The translations under genes were made by a program, and so were the position numbers. Under the pieces are notes generated by a model that was not told where the DNA came from, did no database searches, and worked only from the letters and a program-made list of their open reading frames with translations. A DNA stretch of 64,000 bases from Raffaelea ambrosiae. Lineage: Eukaryota > Ascomycota > Sordariomycetes > Ophiostomatales > Ophiostomataceae. Within the stretch, counting starts at the first letter, position 1. The number at the start of each line of letters is the position of its first letter. Below, piece after piece: positions 43,250-55,177 of the stretch. The stretch spans positions 3,919,234-3,983,233 of the forward strand of contig PCDI01000002.1 of NCBI GenBank assembly GCA_002778195.1. The letters are read 5' to 3'.

Positions 43250-45497
43250 GGAAGAAAGGGCTGAAATGTTCTGTCTTTTTTTCTAAAGCCGTTGGCGATG
43301 CAAAGCTTAAAATGTGTTTTGTCGTCTTTGAGGTATAGATATATAGCCTCTGTCTAATGTCCCTGGACAACGCGTATGAGTATGTAATTTGGGCAAAGAG
43401 ACACCTCGAGTGCCAGCGGATGGGTTGTGTATCACGATGTATTTTATCTCAGCTTGAGCTCCAGTAGTGGTTTGTTAGTCCCACATTGAGCGTTTCATCC
43501 TTGTCCAGCTTCCCTCTTCGTGCCTTTGTGTTTCAATCAACGAAGTCTTGGCATAGTGTTCTCAAGGAAAAAAAGTGCAGGCGTCCGTGGACGTGTTAAA
43601 GCGGACAAGGCAAAGGTCGACTGGGAAATCCAGCGCCAGAAGGATGGTGGCGATGGGTAGCATTGATGTGTGGGTTCTGCCCAGCCCAGTATTTCCCCAG
43701 TTTCTTTTTCACCTGCCACCAGTGAGATGCTTCTTTCTCCATAGTCTCACATGACCTTCCCCGCATTCTTCTTGGCATTTGACCTCTTGTTGTCTGGGGT
43801 TCATTCTGATGGGTTTCTTGTCAGGGCACCCGAGCGTGATTTACCCCAAGTCCTAAGATGAAAAAAAGAAAAGAAACGAGCGCAGCTCAACATACATAGT
43901 GCCCTAAAACTTGCCTAGTTCTGTTCTTTTTCCAGCAAGTCGTATTCAGTATAGGTTTCACAATAGGCGAAGTCCACAGACCATCGCCGAGTCTAGCGTA
44001 CAAGTGCCTTTTTTTGTTTCTGCCTTTTTTCTTTTCTTTATGGGGCGTCTTGCCATTCTAAAACTGTCCAGCCCATGCAGAGATCGATTTACCGTGAGAT
44101 TGTTGACATCATCTTGGTGAAGACATGCAGTGCATGATTCTGGTTTATCTTTCAAATGGCTACTTTGATTGAACGTCCAAACAAGAGATGTGGCCAAGTC
44201 TTCTCTCTTGCTTATTTCTTATTTTCCTTCTTTCGCTGGCAATTCTCGAGCCTTTTCCCCTCGAGGCCTTGTTGGCTTGCCTCAGTTCTTGGTATTTCTT
44301 GGCCACTGACCCCCGCCGTACAATACAACCTGTTGTTCTTGATGTGCAATATGACATCACGCTTTCCAAGGCGCGACCATACTCCCGCCTTTCCCCAGTC
44401 CCCGTCCTCACAATGTCACACAACTCCCGTTCTTGGGTTTGCCGCGGCATCACAGCCCCTCTTTTGGGGGTTTCCCCCATCTGTCGGTCTGGCCAGTCTG
44501 GAAGGTCTTGGGTCTGGGGGTTTTCCGGTGTGCCATTGACCTGTCGTTGATCATACCGCCATTGTTATTGGCGCTTCTTCTTGCTGGTTTGTGGTGTGCC
44601 GTTTCTTCTACTTTGGGATCGATACCTAGACCCGACAAAGGTGCACACACGCGCGTACACCCCTGCCATCCAAGAACGCCATACTCTTGCCTTTCCCCCG
44701 GAATATGACCGAGACCGAGGAAACGAGAAAACCAACGCACTGCATCAAGCAGTGGTCACGGACGACCACCTCTTCCAGCCTGTCACACAAACGGTCACGG
44801 GGTAGAAACGTGCTGTTCCGGTAGAAGCTCCACGAGCTTAGGAGCTTGGAAGCTTGCTTATTCCACACTCTATTCCCGGGGTCTCTCCTTTTCCCTCTTT
44901 ATCATGATAGGAAGAGATTATCTTGGAGCTTTGCCAAGGCTGAGGAGGAAGAGATCTGCCGCACCCATATGCTATACTACATGTTGGCGTGAGAATTCAA
45001 ACCGATATGACCCTCGCCTAGCAATTTTTTCTCCTCTATTCCACCCCCCCCTTTCTTGTCTTGTGACTGATAAATAGCCGTCTGATGTAGTGTTGGGACG
45101 GGAAACAGAATGGCCCAGAGCCAGAGTCGTAGAACATATGAAAGAGAGTTTAACATTTAACCGCCAGTAACCTGCAGGAACCGTCCGTCACTCCCCAGAC
45201 TTTTTTTTCCCCCATCATATTAAACCAGGCTCCTCTGAATTACCTGTTCCATTTTACCCTTGTCCCGGAACTCAAAGATTTCTTTCTTGGGAATCTAGAA
45301 ACACGAAACATTGGATTTTTTTTTCGTCCTTTTGCTCCTCATCCCCGGCGAGAAAGAGATATCAATTTACAACTGTTCCTGGCTTGTCCGCGGTTGATTC
45401 TCTGTTTTGTCTCTTCTTCAGTGTATCTTTTCTCTTGCATTCAGCATATCACAAAGACAAGACAAGGAGAAGAAGCTGCGACTCTTTGATCTCGGCC
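43250..45497. other. Intergenic region and promoter of the Dal5-type carrier
   Basis: 2.2 kb with no gene recognised. Several ORFs (for example around 44156-44550) have no family features. The last ~450 bases, A/T- and pyrimidine-rich, probably hold the carrier's promoter and leader. A TTG-initiated in-frame extension upstream of the carrier ATG is unlikely to be used. Confidence 0.45.
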
Positions 45498-47783
45498 ATG
45501 GGCTCAGATACCGATAAGAGCGGCCGGGTGGCCGCGGCGACTGGTGTCGAGATGGTGGCAACTGGTATCAAGAGCGAGCACGGCACCGAGTCCACCAACC
45601 TCGAGTTTGTGCGCACATCAGGGAGCAGCCCGCATATGACGACTATGGCAGGAGCCGACGAGGAGAGCAAAATCCCCGCCATTCGCGCCGACGCTCGAGG
45701 CCGCGGTCTGCAGCCGCCCGAGTTTCTCCTCCACATGTCGATGGAGCAGCGTCTTGTGCTGGAGGCAAAACTCAAGCGCAAAATCGACATGCGACTCATG
45801 CCCAGCATCATTGTGATGTATATTCTCAATTACATTGACCGGTGAGTCTCTTCTAGCTATTGGCTTTTTGGTACCTGCTTCCGATCATAGCAGGGCTATT
45901 CTTTTCTCTTCCTCTTTCTTCCAGCCACCTGAATATAGACTACTAATCCCACCTTAGAAACAACATCTCTGCAGCTACACTTGGTGGTCTTGAGGAGGAC
46001 CTAAACCTGACGTCCACACAGTTTCTGGTGAGTTTCCCAGGTTGCAAGGCGATTTCTTTCAAAAAGGGAAAAAATTAGCTAACAATAGCTATCCTTTGAT
46101 TTAGACAGCCGTCAGCATCCTTTTCGTCGGGTACGTTCCGTCCTTCCATCTCACGATTTTCCATCGCTTGCCTCCTTGCTAACGACACTCCTTACAAACA
46201 GCTACCTGCTTATGCAGATCCCATCCAATCTCTTCCTGAACAAAACAGGCCGGCCCGCGATCTACCTCCCTACATGCGTATGTCTTTTGCTCAGATCCAT
46301 TACACACAATTTGTGTTCTCGACACTGACCCAGGTCTTCTTTGGCGCCATCACAGATGATTGTTTGGGGTATCATCTCAGCAGCAACGGCCGGATGTCAC
46401 AACGCCGGTGGACTTTATACTGTCCGCTTCTTTCTCGGTTTTGTTGAAGCCGCTTACTTTGTGCGTTGTCTCTCTGCTTCGCACGGCCACGGTTGCATCT
46501 TGTCTGTGGCGTCTAACAAAAGTAATCACCCAACAGCCCGGATGCCTCTACTACCTTAGCTGCTGGTACACGCGCAAAGAACTCGGCTTCCGCACGTCGA
46601 TCCTCTACTCCGGAGCACTCATCTCGGGTGCTTTTTCGGGACTGATTGCCGCCGGCGTGGTCTCGGGCATGGACGGCGCGCGAGGGCTACGAGCCTGGAG
46701 GTGGCTCTTTATTATTGAGGGTAGGTGACGTCTGAACCTTTTTTTTTTCTTTTTCGACAAGGAAGACACTGGTTTGCTGGGTTGATCCTGTGGTGTGGTG
46801 CGCCGTGTTTCCATGATGTTTGTTGTTTTGGGATGCTTGGGCGAGTGTGAACGGCTGTGCGTTTAGGGAAGGAACGCCAACGGCTCTTTCCCTTTCTTTC
46901 TAAAGCGACAAGGACTGTAGCTATGACTAACACAACCTTTCCGCCAATAGGTGCCGTCACCGTCTGCATCGCCATGAGCGCCTTCTTTATCCTACCCAAC
47001 TTCCCGCGGACGACGATGTGGCTGTCGGAGGAGGAGCGGGCGCTGGCGGCGTGGCGGCTGGAAGAGGACATTGGCGAGGACGACTGGATCGACAGCCAGC
47101 ACCAGACGTTCTGGCAGGGTGCGCGGCAGGCGTTCTCGGACGTCAAGACGTATGTGCTGATGCTGCTGCTGTTCTGCATTGTGGCGAGCGGGAGCATCAC
47201 CAACTTTTTCCCGATTGTGGTCAAGACGCTCAAGAAGGGCAACGTGCAGACGCTGCTGCTGTCGGCGCCGCCGTACGTGCTGGCGGTGATCACGACGTAC
47301 CTCAACGCGCTGCACGCGGACCGGACGGGCGAGCGGTACCTGCACATTGTGCTGCCGCTGTGCGTGGCGATTGCGGCCTACATTATCGGGGTGACGACGT
47401 CGTCGTTTGCGCCGCGCTACGTGTTCATGATGCTGGTGGTGCCGGGCGTGTACACGGGCTACGTGGTGGCGCTGTCGTGGATCAGCAACACGATGCCGCG
47501 GCCGCCGGCGAAGCGCGCGGCCGCGCTCGCGTTCATCAATGCCGTGTCCAACACGAGCAGCATCTACGCCAGCTACATGTTTGACGCCAACGACGCGCCG
47601 CGGTACGTCACGGCGTTCACGGTCAACTGCGTCACGGCGTTCATTGCCATCTGCGCGGCGACGCTGCTGCGCTTCATGCTGGTGCGTCTGAACCGCAAGC
47701 TGGACCAGGGCATCCATGTCGAGGGGGCAATCAATGCCATTCCGGGGCAGGCAGCCGAGCACGGGTTCCGGTTCAATATATGA
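45498..47783 (+). CDS. MFS anion:cation symporter, Dal5/allantoate permease-like
   Basis: Seven exons: 45498..45841, 45958..46027, 46105..46130, 46202..46277, 46356..46460, 46537..46720 and 46951..47783, giving 545 residues with all phases closed. It belongs to the family of yeast Dal5, Tna1, Vht1 and Seo1, proton symporters for allantoate, nicotinate, biotin and similar organic anions. Visible landmarks: LKRKIDMRLMPSIIVMYILNYIDRNNI at the start of segment 1, the cytosolic loop YLLMQIPSNLFLNKTGRPAIYLP, RFFLGFVEAAYFPGCLYYLSCWYTRKELGFRTS, and GARGLRAWRWLFIIEG. The C-terminal half lies in one large exon. Exon 3 is only 26 nt. The substrate cannot be told from sequence. The 3' flank carries GT/AC simple repeats that could pair. 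Confidence 0.9.
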
Positions 47784-47825
47784 GAGAGGACTGTGTGAAC
47801 GGGTCAGGGTAGAAGAGAGGACATC

Positions 47826-47936
47826 AGAGAGAGAGAGAGAGAGTGTGTGTGTGTGTGTGTGTGTGTCCGCCTCCGTGTTTGTTTGCTTCATTCATTGGTT
47901 TGATTGTTCAAAGACACACACACACACACCACACAC
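47826..47936 (+). repeat. (GA)n(GT)n ... (AC)n microsatellites, able to pair as a hairpin
   Basis: A GA run (47826-47843) passes into a GT run (47843-47867); about 47 bases later comes an AC run (47914-47929, then ACACAC to 47936). GT and AC arms are complementary, so the 3' UTR of the MFS carrier could fold into a long stem with a loop of about 47 nt. Confidence 0.8.
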
Positions 47937-49281
47937 AGAGAGAGCCCGTGCAGAAACGATTGGAAAGAGGCGAAAGAGAATTGCCACCAGAGTTGAAAGA
48001 GTTAAACAACCTCGGCCCAAGACCAAACAAAAGAGACAAAGAGAAAGCCAATACTTTTTGTAATTCTGTTCTGTAGGAGAATACTACGGAATGAAAGGAA
48101 GAACAAATAGAACAAAAAGAACAAAAGAAAGGAAAACTCTGATTTGCCCCCCCTTCCCCTCTCCCCTCGGATCAACAGGGGAATGAATGGGATGCATGAA
48201 TCCGAGGATACTGACAGTTGTGCACAGGAGCCATCCATTGCTGTCCATACTGAGTAGAAAGATACGACGAATGCTACACTGAGTTGCCGGTCTGGTAGAG
48301 CCTCTGATAGAGCCCTGCAAGGTATAAATCACATGACGCCGGTACAAAACGTCGACACAGCAAAATGACCACAGGTAATACACCACAAAAGGTAAAAAAG
48401 ATGGAGTCAAAAGAGTGGCGTATCCGGGTATCCCACGCTTGGATCTCGTGACTTGCTGTTAGGAGGCCCAGGGGGGCCAATCAAAGGCAGATGGTGACTG
48501 GGCCGTGCGGTTTCTGGGCTATAAGTTGCTTCTCGCACGGCCGGAGCAGGTTTCTGGTTAGTGCGTGCAGAGTTTTTCCGTTCTCTGTTGGGAAAGAGCG
48601 AGAGAGAGAGGTTGGATTTCGCCTGCTGCCCTGTCCACAGCGGTCGATCCACTGCGTTGAAGTGGCTCGCTCGCTTGTACTCGTAAGATGCCCCCCCCCC
48701 CTGCCCGCTCTGCGAGTCGCTATTACCTGCCTTCCTCCTATTCGCGAATGGGTGCCACCCACTACGACGACTCACTGGCACTGCGCCGGACCTGGCGCTA
48801 CGATGCAGTTTCCCCCCAGTTAGTGCACAGCGCGACACACAAAGCGGATTCGCTAACTGCATGGGCAGGTTGTGCAAAAAAGTCCTTCAATTTTGGAGGG
48901 CATGTTGTGGCAAGGAGAGCCGCTGTGGGCTGAGCTGTGGACTCTGCCTCTCCTCTTCTTGGTTCGCTGTGGAACTGGCGAAAAACGAATAGGCGAGCAC
49001 TATGAGGAAAAACCTTTGCCTGCGACCGTTCCCCTCTGTGAGCCGCTGTAAACAACAGAGCACATACGGTGGACGTGCACAGGCACTATCGCTCCGAATT
49101 TTCCGGCCCTTTTAAACGCTCCACTGAAAGAGACGCTAGCAGCCAGAAGAGCCAATCACGGCGACGCCTGTGGATATCTCGGACAATCCTCCTCAGAAGT
49201 GTGGTTGGGAGGTACATGGACATTGGCACGGAGTACATTTTTTTTTTTTTTCAAGCGAGTGCTCTCAGAGACGCCACAACA

Positions 49282-49326
49282 GAAACGCCAAAAAAAGAGA
49301 CGCCAAAAAAAGAGACGCCAAAAAAC
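49282..49326 (+). repeat. Tandem repeat of agacgccaaaaaa, three copies
   Basis: Three units of 14-15 bases, followed at once by two copies of caagcaacgcccagca with a short spacer (to about 49365). Confidence 0.8.
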
Positions 49327-52033
49327 AAGCAACGCCCAGCAAACAGGCCAAGCAACGCCCAGCAGGCCACGCAGAACAAGCACTTTTTCCAAGACCGCCG
49401 AAGCACAAGCGGCACGAAGCATCTGGTTGGCGCTAGGTCCGATTGGCGCAGTGTTCGAGGTGTTGGCAGGGCAGACGAGAAGCTGGTTGGCTGGAGAGGT
49501 GCAGTGTCTCCGCCGGCAGGTCTGTTGCTGGCGAATGCCATGCGTCTGCCTGGCCCCAAGAGTGGGTAGCCGGACGCGATAACGTTTTCGTAAGAAGCTT
49601 GTCACTGTTGTGTTTTGGTTTCTCTTGTTTCTCCCTGGTCGTCTTGATCTCGGTTCCTCTTGGGGTCTCTCCTTCTCTGTTTTCGGTCTCTTTTCTCTCG
49701 CTGTTTTCTCTTTCCCCTTTGGCTTGCCCCAGTTCTCTCTTTCCGCAAGGCGCCATTCCCCGCTCATGACGTCGCTGCACAGCACTAGCGCCGCGCTGCC
49801 CGCCCTGTTGGCCCCGTTTCTGGAGCCCACACGGCAGGTGCAGTGGACAGCCTACCCAAAAACTGTCTGTTTCGGTGTTTCAGGCAGAGAGGCTGTGAGC
49901 AGAACGAAATTGGTCCCTTGTGCGGCTTGGGATGTTATTTTGGTGCGCTTTTCATTGGTCTGATCCTTGAGGAGTCGCCAGTCTCTCTCTCTCTCCCTCT
50001 CTCTCTCTCTCTTGTGAAGATCTCTCCAAATGTCGCTCACCGTCTCTCTGTATCTCTCTCGTGCCCTTTCCCACCATCTCAGTCTACCGCGTGCACAGTA
50101 GATCAAATATTCTCAGCTCTTGCTAAGCACCCTCTCTCATCTTTTCCTTTATCTACGGATACCACCTACCTTGCCAGGCCACCACTCGGACTGGGCGTGG
50201 CGTTTCCCAGGGTTTCCCACACTTCGCTCCACCCCCGTATCTCTCCTCATCATGCTAATCTCTGCCCTCCCACAGCTTCACACCCCCCTTTGCGTGCCCC
50301 CCCCCTGTCGTCCGACACTGTTCTGGACGTGTTCCAATTTCCTTCTCTCACTTATCTTTGCGCGGACGGCTCGATCCCTCGGTAGGCCCAACCCGATATG
50401 GTAGTCTATCGAGAGCTGAGAAGGCATTGAGAAGATATGGCCAGTCGTGCAGCTCGGCTATGGCCGTGCTCGATGCTGCGTCGCGCTCGTATCTTGCAGC
50501 GGCTTGCGTTCGTCTTGCGTCGCTTGCTGGCCTGCTGGGCCATTAATGTGACGGTCCGCCCGTAGTACTCAATAGTCATAGAGCCTGCCGTAGCCTGCCG
50601 TTTTCCCCAACGGCCCAGTGGGATTCGCCCCCCTCCGCCCACCCCCCTGCTGCACGACAGCCGGCGCGGCGACGGCGGCGGCGAGGGATATGCGGACAGT
50701 CCAAGTATGGAAGAGGAGAAGGAGGGGGGGGGGCCAGGGATTCTGCACCTCCTAGTAGCACAATTGGTGAGATTTTTGGTCCTCCTCTCTTCTGCCGGTG
50801 CCTGCTTGCCTGCTTGCCTGCTTTGCCGGTGCGGTGCTGTGGCGCTCTCTGAGCAGATGTTTCATCCTCCACACGTCGTCCAAGTACACGTTTGCTTGGC
50901 GGCTGTGGTTCCCAGAAAAGGAAATAATACGATGCAATTCGGACGAGATCAGGACAGGAATATTACGAGCAACAGGGGAGGGCCATGGACATGGGGGTCT
51001 TGTGTGTGTGGGCTGCCTTCCAGGCCTTCCAGAACAACAGAACAACAGAACGATTGCTTGGTTGGAGCCGGAATGGACCCCAGAGTCACTCCCAGGTCAT
51101 TCGATAATAATAAGACAATGCCTGCTGGCACGGCAGACAATAATGCCCTTTGTGAGCTGGGGGCGGCTGAGCGCAAGAGTACATGGTACATAGTGCGCAG
51201 GTGTTATTGGGAGCACCAATTAGTGATTGCCTGCATGTGTCTAAGTAGGAACGCCAAGCAACATACACATGGCAAGATACCTCTGTGCTCTCGTAGTGGC
51301 CAATGTGCTGCATAGCATGTACGGTGTACTCGTAGCCTCTCTGTTGAGAAGGCAACCCCCCCCCCCTACCTATGACCTACCCTGGCCCCGTCAGATATGT
51401 ACTTACTCTCGGCGACGCCTGACTGGACTGTTGTAGTATTTGTTTTATTCCATTTTCTGCTCTGCTTCCTGCTGCATGGCCTCTCCTGCCACCTTTTCCA
51501 GCCCAAGCCCACACGCACTAAGGCTCTTTTCGTTTTATCTACGCGGAACATCTTATTTTTTTTTTGCGTGCTCTCTGTCTCTCTCCTCTTGCGCTGTGTT
51601 GCTTGTTGGCCGTATTAAAGCTGGCCAAGCCCCGTAGGGTGTGCTTTTTTTTTTCACTCTTCCCCCCTCTTGTCCTCCTCATACTTCTCTCTCACTCTTC
51701 GACTCATCTCACCTTCCACCTTTCTTTCTTCTCTCTCCTGTCCTCTTTAGCCAGGACTTTTCCTTTTCTTTTTTCTTTTTTCTTCCTTTCCCTCTCTCTC
51801 TTTCTTACCTTTTACACATCCCCCCCCCCCCTCCTTTGCTCACGTGTCATAACCCCGTGACAAAGTAAGGCTGTTGATGTCGACTATTTTATCGTCTCAA
51901 GCGTAGATTGCGTCGACTACCACCAAGAAAGCTATTTGCGTGAGATAAGATAAAAGCAAGCAAAAAAGAAAGAACCCAAGGGAAAGAAAAAAAAAACACT
52001 TTCCCGAGAAAGATCGGCCCCAGCCTGCCCGTC

Positions 52034-54217
52034 ATGTCTGGCGCTGTGGACACTGCAGTCGGCCGGCCCGAGTCGCCGATTGCTGTTGTGAAGAGCAACG
52101 ACGTCAAGAAGAGCCCGTCCAATGTCGAGAAGGGCATGGAGAGCAGTGGTGAGGGCGAGGACTCTGGTGATCGGCTCCTGGAAGAGATGGGATACGAGCC
52201 TGTAGGTGACACATTTGCTTCTTTTTTTCTTCTGTTTGTTTTTCTTCTCGACACTTTCCTGCCTCCTGCCGGTTCTTCTATCGGTTCTCTTTTCTACGAC
52301 AAAACGGCAATGGTCTTGTCTAGCGGTTGTGATTCTGGTGCTCGCTGGTAATCGTGATGATTGATGCTTGTGGTGCTCGCTGGTGCTTCCCAAGTGCTCG
52401 TGGTGTCTATGGTGTGAAATTATCGTGAACCGACCTCTCGGCCTCAATTGTCGACTTGACCCCCCCCCCCTCAACCTCCCGAATTGGTCGTAAAGATCGT
52501 CTTCCTTCTTTCCTCAAGAGCTCCCTTTTTTTTTATTTTCTTTTTTGTTTGCCCCGTCTCTTCTCCCTGTCTTCTAACACAGTACACGCACATCCACACA
52601 GGTCTTCAAGCGTCATTTCTCGCAATGGTCGTGCTTTAGCTTTGCCCTCAGTGTCTCTGGCCTCTACGGCACCGTCATGACCACCTTCTCGTATCCCCTG
52701 TACGCGGGCGGTCCCGCCGCCGCCATCTGGTGCTGGATGATCTCGGGCATCGGCGCCCTGTGCCTGACCTTCTCGATCGCCGAGGTCGCCTCCGCCTACC
52801 CGACCTCGGGTGCCATGTACTTCACCATCAAGTACCTGGCGCCCGAGAGCGCCGTGCCCATTGTCGCCTGGATCGACGGCTGGCTCAACCTGGTCGGCCA
52901 GATCTGCGGCAGCGCCTCGTCCGAGTACGGCGCCTCGCAGATGCTGCTGGCCGCCGTCGCCATCAACTCCGACTACAGCTACATCCCCACCCAGGGCCAC
53001 ATCATCGGCGTCATGGCCGCCCTGGCCATCTTCCACGCCATGATCAACAGCATGTCCACCGCCTGGCTCAACCACCTGACCAAGTCGTACGCCATCATCC
53101 ACATCTGCATCCTCGTCGCCTGCTGCATCTCCCTGCTGGTCTGCAACAAGGACAAGCACTCGGCCAAGTACGCCTTCACCCACGTCGAGCCCGACTCCGG
53201 CTGGAGCCCGCCGGGCTTCTCCTTCCTCTTCGGCTTCCTGTCCGTCGCCTGGACCATGACCGACTACGACGCCACCGTCCACATCGCCGAGGAGGTCAAC
53301 GACCCGGCCCGCGTCGTGCCCAAGGCCATCGCCTTCGCGCTGTCCTTCACCTACGTCGCCGGCTGGCTCTTCAACATCGTCCTCGTCTTCTGCATGGGCG
53401 ACCCCCAGGTCATCCTCAACGGCCAGAGCGGCCAGCCCGTCGCCGAGATCTTTGTCAACGTCCTCGGCAAGAAGGCCGGCCTCTTCTTCATCATCTGCGC
53501 CTTCTTCATCATGAACTTCGTCTGCATTGCCGCCCTGCAGGCCGGCTCCCGCACCATCTGGGCCTTCTCCCGCGACGAGATGCTGCCCGGCTCCAAGATC
53601 TGGTACAAGATCTGGTCCAAGACCGACACCCCCGTCATTGCTGTCTGGCTGTACACCGCCATCTGCATCTGCATCAACCTCATCGGCCTCGGTAGCTACA
53701 TCACCATCGAGGCCATCTTCAACACCTGCGCCATCGCCCTCGACTGGTCCTACTGCATCCCCATTCTGTGCAAGATCTTCTTCAACAAGTTCGAGCGCGG
53801 CCCCTGGCATCTCGGCCCCATCAGCATCTTCGTCAATGCCTGGGCCTGCCTATGGACTGCCTTTGTCTCCGTCATCTTTCTCTTCCCCACCAGCCGCCCT
53901 GTGGCCGCTGATACTGTGAGTTCTACCGATAACTTTTCTGCCGCAAACCAACCGTTCGTGTGTATATCCATTGCTCGGTATTAACTGAACCCTCTTTCCT
54001 CTAGATGAACTACGCCGTCGTCATCCTGGCCTTCGTCTGCTTCGTCGCCACCGCCTACTGGTATATTGCTGGCCGCCGCTACTACACTGGTCCGCGCACG
54101 CACGCCCGCCGTGACGAAGACGCCATTGTCGCCAGCGACAGCGATAACCGTACCCCCCAAGCCGAGAAGAGCACGATCGAGCCTACTGCTACCGAGGGCC
54201 TACATCATCGCATCTAA
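52034..54217 (+). CDS. Amino-acid/GABA-type permease of the APC superfamily (Uga4-like)
   Basis: Three exons, 52034..52201, 52602..53915 and 54005..54217, total 564 residues; the first intron is long (400 nt). A hydrophilic N-terminus of about 55 residues leads to VFKRHFSQWSCFSFALSVSG, the family's entry to segment 1. Motifs typical of fungal ACT-type permeases follow: AEVASAYPTSGAMYF in segment 2, WIDGWLNLVGQICGSASSEYG, the DYDATVHIAEEVNDP loop, and RTIWAFSRDEMLPGS between segments 8 and 9. About twelve membrane segments are predicted, the last in exon 3 (VVILAFVCFVATAYWYIAG). The family carries GABA, choline, amino acids or polyamines at the plasma or vacuolar membrane. Exon 2 shows very strong C-ending codon bias, which suggests high expression. 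Confidence 0.9.
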
Positions 54218-55177
54218 AAGAAATACAAGGAAGGAAAAGTGAAGGAGAAAGGGCTGATTTGTTTTTCTTTGTTTTCATTTTTATTCTCGCCTGGTTTGTT
54301 GGTCATCCCTCAATCACCATGGGAGTGGTGCGAAGCTGAGCTGGCTGGTGCAGCAGCAGCAAGATGGTGAGAAAGTAAGCATATCTTCAGAAAGAGAAAA
54401 GAGGATCAAACAGCAGCAGCAGCAGCAGCAAAGACAGCTGCCCACATACACATCTGACGAGATACCCCCACATGATGCCCTCTTTTCGTTCGACACCCCC
54501 CTTCCGTAGCACCTTGTCTAGCAGAGTTCTAGCTCCCGGAAAACAGTATCGTTTCCTCGAAAGAGAAAAATATATACTCCACTAGATATGACCAATATCA
54601 CTGGTTTTTTTGAGTTTTTTTTTTTTTTGCTATTTTGTTATTTTGTTATTTTGTGTATGTGTGTGTGTGCCTATGACCTCGGAGTTCTTTTACTACAGCG
54701 ATCTATTGGCTCTAAATGATTTAGCACAGGTTCTATCGCGGCTACTTTAACTATTCATTCACGGCCAATGTGTTTCTCAGACGCAATTCAATTTTCTTTT
54801 ATGATTTCGTGGAGTTTGCGAGATAGAATTGCCTCCTTCGAGGAAGACATGAAACAAAAAAATACTAAGTACAGCTATAGGAAGCCCCTTGCTCCAAATT
54901 CCACCGCATTTTTGAGCCATTATTATTATGGGTTTGTAAAGAACTTGGTACCTCGGGAGACTCATTATTAAGATAGGGAAAGGCCGTGCCTGCTGCACCA
55001 AATACATTAGGAGAGGAGTGTGTGGTACAAATTACAGATGCCCTTTTTGAGGATTAGTATATAACGACAGTGAGAAAGGATATGAGGCAATTCCCTGCTT
55101 TCTCGACAAGAGCTTCACACTTGCGTACCAATGAGCCACAATCATTCCCCGACTCACGAAATGAGCCGCAATGTTGC
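54218..55177. other. Convergent 3' region of the permease and the LysM gene
   Basis: About 960 bases, A/T-richer than average, with a short CAG array at 54411-54429, T-runs near 54602-54630 and repeated attttgtt words. No gene. Confidence 0.5.

Larger units (their letters stand above)
47784..52033. other. 4.2-kb intergenic region rich in simple repeats
   Basis: No gene recognised between the MFS carrier and the amino-acid permease. Contents: GA/GT and AC/AG microsatellites in the first 160 bases, a poly-C at 48690, a small tandem array at 49282-49326, CT-rich DNA near 49985-50015 and a pyrimidine-rich promoter-like stretch at 51630-51840 before the permease. ORFs of up to about 200 codons (e.g. 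50707-51315, +) show no domain or splice support. Confidence 0.45.

Noticed and set aside
45384..45497. In-frame N-terminal extension of the Dal5-type carrier
   Set aside because: It needs a TTG start and codes sequence unlike the family; the ATG at 45498 gives the expected hydrophilic N-terminus.
50707..51315. 202-codon + strand ORF between the two transporters
   Set aside because: No domain, signal or homology recognised and no codon bias like nearby genes; kept out as probably chance.
52533..53810. 425-codon - strand frame opposite the amino-acid permease
   Set aside because: Asp/Gly/Val-rich translation typical of the complement of a C-ending-codon membrane protein gene.
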